64,000 bases of DNA from Paraburkholderia sacchari (GCF_000785435.2 NZ_JTDB02000007.1:129745-193744), one strand, 5' to 3'; shown: positions 52,306 through 61,478, counted from the stretch's first letter. Notes: generated by a model not told the origin, from the letters alone. A program made the numbers and translations.

Positions 52306-54051
52306 ATGGCAGAAGCAGGAATGAACGACGCGCAGAACAGCCCTGCGCAGGAAGCGCAACCGACGACCGATGGTTTTCACCTCGTCATCGATGCGCTGAA
52401 GCTCAACGACATCGACACGATTTACGGTCTCGTCGGTATTCCGATCACGGACCTCGCGCGTCTTGCCCAGGCCGAAGGGATGCGCTTCATCGGCTTCCGG
52501 CACGAGCAGAACGCGGGCAATGCCGCGGCCATCGCGGGTTACATGACGAAGAAGCCGGGCATCTGCCTCACGGTTTCGGCGCCTGGCTTCCTCAACGGCC
52601 TGACCGCGCTGGCCAATGCCACCACCAACTGCTTTCCGATGATCCTCATCAGCGGCTCGAGCGAGCGCGAGATCGTCGACCTGCAGCAGGGCGACTACGA
52701 GGAAATGGACCAGCTCAATGCCGCCAAGCCGTATGCCAAGGCCGCTTACCGCGTGCTGCATGCCGAGGACATCGGCGTCGGCATCGCCCGGGCGATCCGC
52801 GCTGCGGTCTCGGGCCGCCCGGGCGGCGTCTATCTCGACCTGCCGGCCAAGCTGCTCGCGCAGACCATCGACGCCGTGAAGGGCCAGCAGTCGCTGATCA
52901 AGGTCGTGGATGCCGCGCCGCGCCAACTGCCCGCTCCCGATGCGGTCCAGCGCGCGCTCGAAGTCCTCAAGACGGCCAAGCGCCCGCTCATCCTGCTCGG
53001 CAAGGGCGCGGCCTATGCCCAGGCCGACGCGCAGATTCGCGAGCTGGTCGAGAAGAGCGGCATTCCTTATCTGCCGATGTCGATGGCCAAGGGCCTGCTG
53101 CCCGACACGCACGAGCAGTCCGCGTCCGCCGCGCGCTCGTTCGTGCTCGCCGAATCGGATGCGGTCGTGCTGATCGGCGCGCGCCTGAACTGGCTGCTCT
53201 CGCACGGCAAGGGCAAGACCTGGGGCGCGCCGTTGCCCAAGCGCTTCGTGCAGATCGACATCGCGCCCACCGAGATCGACAGCAACGTGGCGATCGAAGC
53301 GCCCGTGATCGGTGACATCGGTTCGTGTGTCGAGGCGCTCGTCGCGGGCATGGGCTCGAACTTCCCGCAGCCGAGCGCCGAATGGCTCGGCGCCGTGGCG
53401 GAGCGCAAGAACAAGAACCTCGCGAAGATGGCCGCGACGCTCGAGAAGAACCCGACGCCGATGAATTTCCACAGCGCCCTGCGCGCGATTCGCGACGTGC
53501 TCAAGACGCGTCCCGACATCAACGTGGTGAACGAAGGCGCGAACACGCTCGACTATGCGCGCGCGGTGATCGACATGTACCAGCCGCGCAAGCGTTTCGA
53601 CTCGGGCACGTGGGGGATCATGGGCATCGGCATGGGCTTCGCGATCGGCGCGGCGGTCACGAGCGGCACGCAAGTGGTGGCGATCGAAGGCGACAGCGCG
53701 TTCGGCTTCAGCGGCATGGAGCTGGAAACCATCTGCCGCTACAACCTGCCGGTCTGCACGATCGTCTTCAACAACAACGGCGTGTATCGCGGCACCGATG
53801 TGAACCCGACCGGCGGCGCCGACGTCGCGCCCACCGTATTCGTGAAGGGCGCGCGCTACGACAAGATGATCGAGGCGTTCGGCGGCATTGGCCACCAGGC
53901 CACGACTCCCGAGGAACTGACCGAGGCGCTGCTCGAAGCGATCGCGTCGGGCAAGCCCACGCTGATCAACGCAGTGATCGACGAATCGGCCGGCACGGAA
54001 AGCGGTCGTCTCACGAATCTCAATCCGCAAAGCGCGGCCATGAAGAAATAA
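52306..54051 (+). CDS. oxc: Oxalyl-CoA decarboxylase
   Basis: A 581-residue thiamine-diphosphate enzyme that converts oxalyl-CoA to formyl-CoA and CO2. The ThDP-activating Glu67 lies in FRHEQNAGNAAAIAGY. The family-specific YGLVGIPITDLARLAQ start, SGSSEREIVDLQQGDYEEMDQ and the cofactor/Mg motif beginning at Asp463 (GDSAFGFSGMELETICRYN with NNNGVYRG) are all present. The ATG at 52306 follows CGAGGAGACG; the open frame upstream covers the promoter and was rejected. It is followed 42 bases later by frc. Confidence 0.96.
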   Translation: MAEAGMNDAQNSPAQEAQPTTDGFHLVIDALKLNDIDTIYGLVGIPITDLARLAQAEGMRFIGFRHEQNAGNAAAIAGYMTKKPGICLTVSAPGFLNGLTALANATTNCFPMILISGSSEREIVDLQQGDYEEMDQLNAAKPYAKAAYRVLHAEDIGVGIARAIRAAVSGRPGGVYLDLPAKLLAQTIDAVKGQQSLIKVVDAAPRQLPAPDAVQRALEVLKTAKRPLILLGKGAAYAQADAQIRELVEKSGIPYLPMSMAKGLLPDTHEQSASAARSFVLAESDAVVLIGARLNWLLSHGKGKTWGAPLPKRFVQIDIAPTEIDSNVAIEAPVIGDIGSCVEALVAGMGSNFPQPSAEWLGAVAERKNKNLAKMAATLEKNPTPMNFHSALRAIRDVLKTRPDINVVNEGANTLDYARAVIDMYQPRKRFDSGTWGIMGIGMGFAIGAAVTSGTQVVAIEGDSAFGFSGMELETICRYNLPVCTIVFNNNGVYRGTDVNPTGGADVAPTVFVKGARYDKMIEAFGGIGHQATTPEELTEALLEAIASGKPTLINAVIDESAGTESGRLTNLNPQSAAMKK

Positions 54052-54093
54052 GCTGAGTCTCACAGGATACCTTAATTAATCAGGAGCCAGGAC

Positions 54094-55344
54094 ATGAGCA
54101 AACCCCTCGACGGCATCAAGATCATCGACTTCACGCACGTACAGGCGGGCCCCGCATGCACGCAGATGCTCGCGTGGTTCGGCGCGGACGTGATCAAGGT
54201 GGAACGCCCGGGCGCCGGTGACGTGACGCGCTCGCAACTGCGCGACATTCCCGAGGCGGACGCGCTGTACTTCACGATGCTCAACAGCAACAAGCGCTCG
54301 CTCACGCTCGACACGAAGAAGCCGGAAGGCAAGGAAGTGCTCGAGAAGCTGATTCGCGAGTCGGACGTGATGGTGGAAAACTTCGGCCCCGGCGCGCTCG
54401 ATCGCATGGGCTTCACGTGGGAGCGCATCAAGGAGCTCAATCCGAAAATGATCGTCGCTTCGGTGAAGGGCTTCAGCGAAGGCCACCACTACGACGACCT
54501 CAAGGTCTATGAGAACGTCGCGCAGTGCGCGGGCGGCGCGGCCTCGACCACGGGCTTCTGGGACGGCCCGCCGACGGTCAGCGCGGCGGCGCTCGGCGAC
54601 AGCAACACGGGCATGCATCTGGCCATCGGCATTCTCACGGCGCTGATTGGCCGCGAAAAGACCGGCAAGGGCCAGAAGGTCGCCGTCTCGATGCAGGACA
54701 GCGTGATCAACTTGTGCCGCGTGAAGTTGCGCGACCAACAGCGTCTCGATCGCGTGGGCTATCTGGAGGAGTATCCGCAGTATCCGCACGGCACCTTCAG
54801 CGATGTGGTGCCGCGTGGCGGCAACGCGGGCGGCGGCGGTCAACCGGGCTGGGTGCTCAAGTGCAAGGGCTGGGAAACCGATCCGAACGCGTATATCTAC
54901 TTCACGGTGCAGGGCCACGCATGGGAGCCGATCTGCCGTGCGATCGGCAAGCCTGAGTGGATCAACGATCCGAACTACATGACGGCCCAGGCGCGCCAGC
55001 CGCATATCTTCGACATCTTCGCGACGATCGAGGAGTGGTTGGCCGACAAGACCAAGTTCGAGGCCGTCGATATTCTGCGCAAGTTCGACATCCCGTGCGC
55101 GCCGGTGCTCAGCATGAAGGAAATCGCCAATGACCCGTCGCTGCGCGAGAGCGGTACTATCGTCGAAGTCCCGCACAAGCAACGCGGCACGTACCTCACC
55201 GTGGGCAGCCCGATCAAGTTCTCGGACCTGAAGCCGGAAATCACGGGTTCGCCGCTGCTCGGCGAGCATACGGATGAAGTGCTCGCAGATCTTGGCTACA
55301 CGCCGCAGCAGATCGCGGCGCTGCACGAGACGCGCGCAGTCTGA
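54094..55344 (+). CDS. frc: Formyl-CoA:oxalate CoA-transferase
   Basis: A 416-residue class III CoA-transferase that moves CoA from formyl-CoA to oxalate. The catalytic Asp is Asp169 (ALGDSNTGMH), at the same number as in the Oxalobacter enzyme. The N-terminal LDGIKIIDFTHVQAGPACTQMLAWFGADVIKVERPG and the Gly-rich loop GNAGGGGQPG are diagnostic for Frc rather than other CaiB relatives. CAGGAG precedes the ATG. With oxc it forms a catalytic cycle that turns oxalate into formate and CO2. Confidence 0.97.
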   Translation: MSKPLDGIKIIDFTHVQAGPACTQMLAWFGADVIKVERPGAGDVTRSQLRDIPEADALYFTMLNSNKRSLTLDTKKPEGKEVLEKLIRESDVMVENFGPGALDRMGFTWERIKELNPKMIVASVKGFSEGHHYDDLKVYENVAQCAGGAASTTGFWDGPPTVSAAALGDSNTGMHLAIGILTALIGREKTGKGQKVAVSMQDSVINLCRVKLRDQQRLDRVGYLEEYPQYPHGTFSDVVPRGGNAGGGGQPGWVLKCKGWETDPNAYIYFTVQGHAWEPICRAIGKPEWINDPNYMTAQARQPHIFDIFATIEEWLADKTKFEAVDILRKFDIPCAPVLSMKEIANDPSLRESGTIVEVPHKQRGTYLTVGSPIKFSDLKPEITGSPLLGEHTDEVLADLGYTPQQIAALHETRAV

Positions 55345-55455
55345 GGTACGGGACGCTCCGCAGGCCAGCGGAGCGCGGCGCGCGCATGAGGGTCGCGCGC
55401 GCCGCGCTCCGGCGATTCAATCCTTTTCCCACATAGCTCTATCAGGTCAAGCGCC

Positions 55456-55890
55456 ATGCCAACCGCCATCGATTTCGCCCAGCTTGCCGACGCTATCGGC
55501 GACGCCATCGTCATCTCGGATGCCGCCGGCGACATCACGTACTGGAATCCCGCCGCTACACGCATGTTCGGCTATACACGCGAAGAGGCGCTTGGCAAGA
55601 CGCTCGATCTGATCATTCCCGAGCGGCTGCGCGGCCGCCACTGGGAGGGCTATCACAAGACGATGGCGTCGGGGCAGACGCGTTACGGCAACGACGTGCT
55701 GCGCGTGCCCGCCGTCGACAAGGACGGCCGCGCGCTGTCGATCGCGTTTACCGTCGCGCTGCTGCATGGGCAGCAAGGCGAGATCACGGGCATCGTTGCC
55801 GTGATTCGCGACGAGACCGCGCGCTTCCAGGAAGAGCGCAATCTGCGCAAGCGCATTACCGAACTCGAAGCCCAGGCCCAGCAGTTCTGA
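55456..55890 (+). CDS. Single PAS-domain sensor protein
   Basis: A 144-residue cytoplasmic protein made almost only of one PAS domain (FAQLADAIGDAIVISDAAGDITYWNPAATRMFGYTREEALGKTLDLIIPERLRGRHWEGY and an IVAVIRDET PAC end), with a short C-terminal coiled coil (ERNLRKRITELEAQAQQF). There is no kinase, HTH or cyclase output. Such orphan PAS proteins occur beside oxalate genes in other Burkholderiales as I recall. The role could be redox or ligand sensing through a partner. Confidence 0.82.
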   Translation: MPTAIDFAQLADAIGDAIVISDAAGDITYWNPAATRMFGYTREEALGKTLDLIIPERLRGRHWEGYHKTMASGQTRYGNDVLRVPAVDKDGRALSIAFTVALLHGQQGEITGIVAVIRDETARFQEERNLRKRITELEAQAQQF

Positions 55891-55956
55891 GCCAGTGAGC
55901 CAGCCTGCGGGCTGGCCGTAGATCGCCTGACCCCAAGGTCCGCACGGAGCGCTTCG

Positions 55957-56217
55957 ATGCATACGGAAAAAGTCGGTCATTACGAGGTCGAACTCTCGGC
56001 CCGTCAATTCATACACAACGGTGGCTGGGCGGCGTTCGCCGCTATCCACGATTCGCACGGCGAGCGCGGTGAACAAACGGGGTGTGCCGCACTGCTCCCC
56101 GAGCAGCGCGTAGCCGACGAAACCGTCTTCGCCAGCGAGGCCGCCGCAATAGCGGGCGCCCGCGAGGCGGCGCTCGTCATGCTCAGCGATCTGGGGACAG
56201 TCAACCCGCCGCGCTAG
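55957..56217 (+). CDS. Small hypothetical protein
   Basis: An 86-residue soluble protein (VGHYEVELSARQFIHNGGWAAFAAIHDSHG at the start, an Ala-rich helix EAAAIAGAREAALVMLSDLG at the end). GGAG lies 8 bases before the ATG. I recognise no family, but the composition is protein-like and the gene sits in line with the oxalate genes. Confidence 0.55.
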   Translation: MHTEKVGHYEVELSARQFIHNGGWAAFAAIHDSHGERGEQTGCAALLPEQRVADETVFASEAAAIAGAREAALVMLSDLGTVNPPR

Positions 56218-56230
56218 CGGTCCCGGTTGC

Positions 56231-56280
56231 ACGTAAAGACGCGTAAAGGCGTGTAAAGGCGCGTAAAGGTGCGTGATAAC
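56231..56280 (+). repeat. Imperfect 10-bp tandem repeat
   Basis: Five adjacent decamers share the core CGTAAAGRC: ACGTAAAGAC, GCGTAAAGGC, GTGTAAAGGC, GCGTAAAGGT, GCGTGATAAC. They begin just after the small hypothetical gene. Period 10 places each unit on the same helix face. Confidence 0.8.
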
Positions 56281-56357
56281 GCATAGGGACACGCAGCTAG
56301 GCGCGCGGCGCAGGGTGCGACGCGCGCGAAGAATTCCAACATCCAGGCTTTGCATAG

Positions 56358-56391
56358 GGCCGGAGTAAGTGCTGAAGCACTAACTCCGGCC
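56358..56391 (+). promoter_or_regulatory. Strong hairpin upstream of pntA
   Basis: GGCCGGAGTAAGTGC (56358-56372) pairs at 14 of 15 positions with 56377-56391 around a TGAA loop. There is no T-run, so it is not a simple terminator. It lies about 130 bases before pntA and 18 before a short leader frame, where it could act as an mRNA 5' structure or a protein-binding dyad. Confidence 0.6.
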
Positions 56392-56408
56392 GACACAGGA
56401 GACGTTTC

Positions 56409-56528
56409 ATGACGACATGGCCACGCCCTGGGCGCGCCAGGGGGCTTTGCGCGCCGCCGCATCCCCGCGCCGGTATTTGCTTCGGCATTTGCGCTTCATC
56501 CATGCGCGGAGGTTCGCCATGGCAATGA
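56409..56528 (+). CDS. Possible 39-residue leader peptide overlapping pntA
   Basis: An ATG at 56409 preceded by CAGGAGACG at ideal spacing opens a 39-codon frame. The product is Pro/Arg/Cys-rich (MTTWPRPGRARGLCAPPHP at the start). Its stop TGA (56526-56528) lies just inside pntA, overlapping the pntA start by 10 bases. This geometry would allow translational coupling. No family similarity is apparent, and it may be non-coding. Confidence 0.35.
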   Translation: MTTWPRPGRARGLCAPPHPRAGICFGICASSMRGGSPWQ

Positions 56529-58108
56529 CCATTGCGGTGCCCCGCGAATTATTCGAAAACGAACGCCGCGTAGCGGCCACGCCGGAAAGCGTCGTACAAC
56601 TGATCAAGCTTGGCTACGAGATCGAGATTGAAGCGGGCGCGGGCGAACTCGCATCGTATGGCGACGAAGCGTATCGCGCGGCCGGTGCATGCGTCGTCGA
56701 CGATCCGCTCGAACTCTGGGCCAACGCCGACATCGTGTTCAAGGTGCGTCCGCCGTCGCTCGAAGAGGCGCAGCGCCTGAAGATGGGCGCGACGCTCGTC
56801 AGTTTCATCTGGCCCGCGCAGAACGACGCGCTGCTCGACGTGCTCGCCACGCGCGGCGTGACGGTGCTCGCGATGGACTGCGTGCCGCGCATCTCGCGCG
56901 CGCAAAAGCTCGACGCGCTGAGCTCGATGGCGAACATGGCCGGCTATCGCGCGGTGATCGAGGCCGCCCAGCATTTCGGTCGCATCTTCACCGGGCAGAT
57001 CACGGCGGCGGGCAAGATGCCGCCCGCCAAGGTGCTCGTGATCGGCGCGGGCGTGGCCGGTCTCGCGGCTATCGGCGCGGCGCGCGGGCTTGGGGCCATC
57101 GTGCGCGCATTCGATACGCGGCCCGAGGTCGGGCAGCAGATCGAGAGCATGGGCGCCGAGTTCCTGAGCGTGGACGTGGAGGAAGAAGGCGGCGGTGGCG
57201 GCGGCTACGCGAAGGTGATGAGCGCGAAGTTCATCGAAGCCGAGATGGCGCTGTTCAAGGCCCAGGCGAGCGAGGTGGACATTATCGTCACGACCGCGCT
57301 GATCCCGGGTAAGGCCGCGCCGCGCCTCATCGACGAAGAAATGGTCGCGTGCATGCGCGCGGGCAGCGTGATCGTCGATATGGCTGCGGAGCAGGGCGGT
57401 AATTGCGAGCTCACGCGAGCTGGCGAGGTGGTGCATGCGCATGGCGTGACGGTGATCGGCTATACCGATCTGCCGAGCCGCATGGCGAATCAGTCGAGCC
57501 AGCTCTATGCGACGAATTTGCGCCATCTGCTGACCGATCTCACTCCTGGTAAGGATGGCGAACTAAAGATCGACATGGACGATGTCGTGAAGCGCGGCAC
57601 CACGGTCATGGAGCAGGGCAAGCTCTGCTGGCCCGCGCCGCCGGTGCCAACCGCCGCTGTCGCGCAAGCCACGTCGGGCACATCGGCCGCGAGCGGGGCG
57701 AAGGCCGCGCAGCACGCGCACGGCGCGGCGGGACCGGCTGCCGCCGAAACGCGCAGCCGCAGTGCATGGCCGCTGGTCATGCTGGCGCTGGCCGCCGTGC
57801 TGCTGCTCGCGCTCGGCGCGGTGGCGCCGCCCGCGTTCGTTGCGCATTTCACGGTGTTCGTGCTGGCCGTTTTCGTGGGCTATCAGGTGGTCTGGAACGT
57901 GACGCCGGCGCTGCACACGCCGCTCATGAGCGTGACCAACGCCATCAGCGGGATCATCGTGATCGGCGCGCTGCTGCATCCCAATGGCGCGGATACGGCG
58001 ATGGTCGTGAAAGTGCTGGCGGGCGTCGCGCTGCTGGTTGCGACGATCAACATTGCAGGCGGGTTCCTCGTGACCCAGCGCATGCTGAAAATGTTCCAAC
58101 GGACCTAA
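56519..58108 (+). CDS. pntA: NAD(P) transhydrogenase alpha subunit
   Basis: A 529-residue subunit of the proton-pumping transhydrogenase that exchanges reducing power between NADH and NADP+. It begins with the AlaDh/PNT N-domain (AVPRELFENERRVAATPESV). The NAD-binding part has GAGVAGLAAIGAARGLGAIVRAFDTR and the mobile-loop region with TALIPGKAAPRL. A flexible Ala-rich linker (about 385-415) leads to four C-terminal membrane helices, so this is the fused PntA form. Start ATG 56519 follows GGAGG; an in-frame ATG at 56417 would add a basic extension without family similarity. It lies within the oxalate locus, before pntB. Confidence 0.94.
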   Translation: MAMTIAVPRELFENERRVAATPESVVQLIKLGYEIEIEAGAGELASYGDEAYRAAGACVVDDPLELWANADIVFKVRPPSLEEAQRLKMGATLVSFIWPAQNDALLDVLATRGVTVLAMDCVPRISRAQKLDALSSMANMAGYRAVIEAAQHFGRIFTGQITAAGKMPPAKVLVIGAGVAGLAAIGAARGLGAIVRAFDTRPEVGQQIESMGAEFLSVDVEEEGGGGGGYAKVMSAKFIEAEMALFKAQASEVDIIVTTALIPGKAAPRLIDEEMVACMRAGSVIVDMAAEQGGNCELTRAGEVVHAHGVTVIGYTDLPSRMANQSSQLYATNLRHLLTDLTPGKDGELKIDMDDVVKRGTTVMEQGKLCWPAPPVPTAAVAQATSGTSAASGAKAAQHAHGAAGPAAAETRSRSAWPLVMLALAAVLLLALGAVAPPAFVAHFTVFVLAVFVGYQVVWNVTPALHTPLMSVTNAISGIIVIGALLHPNGADTAMVVKVLAGVALLVATINIAGGFLVTQRMLKMFQRT

Positions 58109-58121
58109 GGAGACTGACGTC

Positions 58122-59516
58122 ATGCTCAGTGGAATCGGCAATATGGCGTGGCTCGGTTCGGCTACGCTCTTCATTCTCAGCCTGCGCGGGCTGAGTCATC
58201 CGGCCAGCGCCCGGCGGGGCAATCTCTTCGGCATCTGCGGGATGGCGATCGCGGTTGTCGCGACGCTGCTCGTCACGCGCGGGGCGGGTCTCGAAGTCGC
58301 GCTCGGCGCGGCGCTGGTGGGCGGCGGCATTGGCGCCGTGCTGGCGCGGCGCGTGGAGATGACGCAAATGCCGCAACTCGTGGCCGTGCTGCACAGCTTC
58401 GTCGGCCTTGCGGCAACGCTCATCGCCGTCGCTAGCTTTCTCTCGCCCGCCGCCGCCACGAGCGCCGTCGAGCGCGGGATCCACGATACGGAGATCTATA
58501 TCGGCGCGTTCATTGGCACCGTGACGTTCAGCGGCTCGATCGTGGCGTTTCTCAAACTGCAGGGCACGGTGGGCGGCAAGCCGCTCGTGCTGCCGGGCCG
58601 GCATCTGATGAACGCGGTGGCGCTCGCGGTCTGCATCGTGCTCGGCTATGTGTTCGTGGGCGCACCGGATGGCCCGTATGCGCTCCCCGCGCTCATCGCG
58701 ATGTGCGCGATTGCAGCGGTGCTGGGCGTGCATCTGGTGATGGCGATCGGCGGCGCGGACATGCCCGTGGTGGTGTCCATGCTCAACAGCTATTCGGGCT
58801 GGGCGGCCGCGGCAACCGGCTTCATGCTCGATAACGATTTGCTGGTGACGACCGGCGCGCTGGTGGGTTCGAGCGGCGCGATTCTCAGCTACATCATGTG
58901 CCGCGCCATGAACCGCAGCTTCGTTTCGGTGATTCTCGGCGGCTTCGGCGCCGTGGCCAGCACGTCGAGCGCCGCGCCGCAGGGCGACGTGGTGGCGACC
59001 TCCGTGGACGAAGTGGGCGCGCTGCTGCGCGATGCCGCCGAGGTCGTGATCGTGCCCGGTTATGGCATGGCGGTGGCCCAGGCGCAAAGCACGATCAGCG
59101 AAATCACGCGCAGGCTGCGTGCGCAGGGCGTGCGAGTGCGTTTTGGCATCCATCCGGTTGCCGGGCGCCTGCCGGGCCATATGAACGTGCTGCTCGCCGA
59201 GGCGAAGGTGCCGTACGACATCGTGCTCGAAATGGACGAAATCAACGAGGACTTCACGAATACCGATGTCGTGCTCGTGATCGGCGCGAACGATATTGTG
59301 AATCCGGGCGCACAGGAGGATGCGGGCAGCCCGATCGCCGGCATGCCGGTGCTCGAGGTGTGGAAGGCGCGCACCGTGGTGGTTTCCAAGCGCAGCATGG
59401 CGACGGGCTACGCGGGCGTCGACAATCCGCTCTTCTATAAGGAGAACACCCGAATGCTGTTTGGCGACGCAAAGGGTAGTGTCGATGCTCTGCTCAGACA
59501 ACTAGAAACGGCTTGA
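58122..59516 (+). CDS. pntB: NAD(P) transhydrogenase beta subunit
   Basis: A 464-residue subunit with eight or nine membrane helices in the N-terminal half (through RSFVSVILGGFG) and the cytoplasmic NADP-binding domain dIII in the C-terminal half. Domain dIII has the motif VPGYGMAVAQAQ, the HPVAGRLPGHMNVLLAEAKVPYD stretch, GANDIVNPGAQED and the KRSMATGYAGVDNPLFY end. It follows pntA by 13 bases. In oxalotrophs formate oxidation yields NADH while glyoxylate-type assimilation needs NADPH, so its presence here makes metabolic sense. Confidence 0.95.
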   Translation: MLSGIGNMAWLGSATLFILSLRGLSHPASARRGNLFGICGMAIAVVATLLVTRGAGLEVALGAALVGGGIGAVLARRVEMTQMPQLVAVLHSFVGLAATLIAVASFLSPAAATSAVERGIHDTEIYIGAFIGTVTFSGSIVAFLKLQGTVGGKPLVLPGRHLMNAVALAVCIVLGYVFVGAPDGPYALPALIAMCAIAAVLGVHLVMAIGGADMPVVVSMLNSYSGWAAAATGFMLDNDLLVTTGALVGSSGAILSYIMCRAMNRSFVSVILGGFGAVASTSSAAPQGDVVATSVDEVGALLRDAAEVVIVPGYGMAVAQAQSTISEITRRLRAQGVRVRFGIHPVAGRLPGHMNVLLAEAKVPYDIVLEMDEINEDFTNTDVVLVIGANDIVNPGAQEDAGSPIAGMPVLEVWKARTVVVSKRSMATGYAGVDNPLFYKENTRMLFGDAKGSVDALLRQLETA

Positions 59517-59596
59517 TGAAGCCGTAGCGCGGCATGGCGAGATTCCGTGCCGCGCGCGAGACCGCTGGATCGGGCGGATTTACCGGAGAGACAAAC

Positions 59597-60921
59597 GTGG
59601 CACAAACCGATCGCATCGACGCCCCTTATACGGCGCGGCGGCATAACCGCTGGGTGCAGCTCGTGGCCGGTGTGGCCTGCATGGGGCTAGTCGCCAATCT
59701 GCAGTATGCATGGACATTATTCGTAGTACCGATGGACTCGAAGCACCATTGGGGTCAGGCCGCCATTCAGCTCGCGTTCTCGTTGTTCATCGTGACGGAG
59801 ACGTGGCTCGTTCCCGTGGAGGGCTGGCTCGTGGACCGCTTCGGCCCGCGTCCGGTCGTGATGGGCGGCGCGTGTTGCGTGGCGCTCGGGTGGGTGCTCG
59901 ACGCGTGGGCGCCGGTGCTGCCGGTGCTGTACGTGGCAGCGGTGATTTCGGGCATCGGCGCGGGATGCGTGTACGGCACGTGCGTGGGCACGGCGCTCAA
60001 ATGGTTTCCGGACCGGCGCGGGCTTGCCGCGGGCATGACGGCGGCAGGATTTGGCGCGGGCGCGGCGCTCACGGTCATCCCGATCGCGCGCATGATCCAG
60101 CATTCGGGCTATGAGACGGCCTTCGTCTTTTCGGTTTGCTGCAGGGCGTGTGCATCATGGCGCTCGCGCTCGTGATGGTGCGCCCGAAGCCGCCGGCGCA
60201 TGCGGCTGGCGTGCAGCGCGTGGTGGCCACGAAGACCGACTACACGACGCGTCAGATGATCCGCGCGCCGCTGTTCTGGGTGATGTACGCCATGTTCGTG
60301 TGCGTTGCCACGGGCGGCATCATTGCGACCGCACAGATCGGGCCGATCGCCAGGGAGTACGGTTTCGCCTCGATGCCAGTCGCGTTCATGAGCATGACGC
60401 TGCCGCTTCTGACGATGACGCTGTCGATCAACAATCTCTGCAACGGCTTCACGCGGCCGCTGTGCGGGCTCATTTCGGACCGGATCGGGCGCGAGAACAC
60501 GATGTTCATGACCTTTATCGGCGAAGGGCTCGCGTTGCTCGGCCTGCGCTACTTTGGTCACGACCCGTATTTGTTCATCCTGTTTTCGGGGCTCGTGTTC
60601 CTGTTCTATGGCGACATCTTCTCGAACTTCCCGGCAACCTGCGCCGACACCTTCGGTGCGCGCTACGCGGCAGGCAACGCCGGCACGCTCTATACGGCGA
60701 AGGGGACCGCCGCGCTGCTGGTGCCGGTTGCAACGCTGCTCGCGGTGCACGGCGGCTGGAACATGGTGTTCGATTTCGCGGCCTGTATCGCGATGATGGC
60801 GGGAGTGTGCGCGAAGGTGGTGTTGCAGCCCATGCGGCGGCGCTGGATTTTCCAGTCGGCAAACCCCGCGGGGCATGGTGACAGGGCGCTCGTGCGCGAG
60901 CCGTTAGGCACGGGCGAGTAG
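59597..60921 (+). pseudogene. oxlT: OxlT-like oxalate/formate antiporter (OFA family), frameshifted
   Basis: Two overlapping frames encode the two halves of one 12-helix OFA-family MFS transporter of about 441 residues. The first runs from GTG 59597 (after GGAGAG) through RWVQLVAGVACMGLVANLQYAWTLF and ends with a non-homologous tail at 60175. The second resumes at FGLLQGVCIMALALVMVRP and continues through APLFWVMYAMFV and LCGLISDRIGRENTMF to the end. Adding one T to the TTTT run at 60128-60131 restores a single frame. This may be a genuine null mutation, phase variation or a sequencing error. The oxalate neighbours support oxalate as substrate. Confidence 0.85.
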
Positions 60922-60929
60922 TTGGATCG

Positions 60930-61253
60930 CTATCGAGGCGGGCGGCGCGCGCTATCCGGATGAAGTGCTGCGCACGCCGGCGCGCCGCCGCCCGGGTGCG
61001 TGCGCAACCTGCGCATGAGCGCCGGCGCTTGCAACGCGCGCCCGCGCGCGCGGCGCACCCGGCGGGCATCGGTGCGTGCTTGCATGCGGGGCAGGTCGAG
61101 CGCCTCGTCGGCGTCGCCCGTCGATAACGCCGCGTAGCGTCCCTCGGTCTGGCCACGCTCGATCCACTCCGCTGGCAATCGGGTCGCGATCAACCACGTC
61201 GCCGCAGCGCCGAAGCCCACGGCGATAATCGCGGCGATAACGACGATTTCCAT
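60930..61253 (-). CDS. Small membrane-anchored hypothetical protein
   Basis: A 107-residue product with one N-terminal membrane helix (IVVIAAIIAVGFGAAATWLIA) followed by an Arg/Ala-rich cytoplasmic tail. GGTGAGG precedes the ATG at 61253. The tail is low-complexity and could in part be an artefact of GC-rich sequence, but the anchor and start look genuine. No family recognised. Confidence 0.5.
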   Translation of the reverse strand: MEIVVIAAIIAVGFGAAATWLIATRLPAEWIERGQTEGRYAALSTGDADEALDLPRMQARTDARRVRRARGRALQAPALMRRLRTHPGGGAPACAALHPDSARRPPR

Positions 61254-61385
61254 TTCCTCACCATCTTTCAGCTTGATCTCGTGCCAGCGCGTGCGCCTTA
61301 GGCATCGCTGGTTGCGGTCAACGTATACCAATAAACATAACGCGATGCTTTTAGCGCGACGCGCGTTCGTTCAATGATCGATGTC

Positions 61386-61467
61386 GTTCATGAATTATGA
61401 ACGCGAGAAAAAATTGAACATCCAGGGATTTCTGTTCATAATGTCGATATGTTCATTATTTTTGAAC
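61386..61467 (+). promoter_or_regulatory. AbiE promoter flanked by two matching inverted repeats
   Basis: Two 17-bp inverted repeats with identical layout GTTCA-N7-TGAAC lie at 61386-61402 and 61451-61467. Between them TTGAAC (61414-61419), 17 bases, CATAAT (61437-61442) forms a sigma-70 promoter whose start would fall near 61449. A further GTTCAT half-site overlaps the -10. AbiEi antitoxins are known to repress their promoter by binding inverted repeats. The layout is directly visible; binding is inferred. Confidence 0.75.
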
Positions 61468-61478
61468 AAGCGGAATTT

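Noticed and set aside
56417..56518. Upstream ATG of pntA giving a basic N-terminal extension
   Set aside because: No Shine-Dalgarno at proper spacing for this ATG, and PntA proteins start at the segment encoded from 56519.
60136..60921. Second half of the OxlT-like frame as an independent 261-residue gene
   Set aside because: It lacks a start with a Shine-Dalgarno, begins mid-helix, and continues exactly where the first half leaves the family after a one-base slip.
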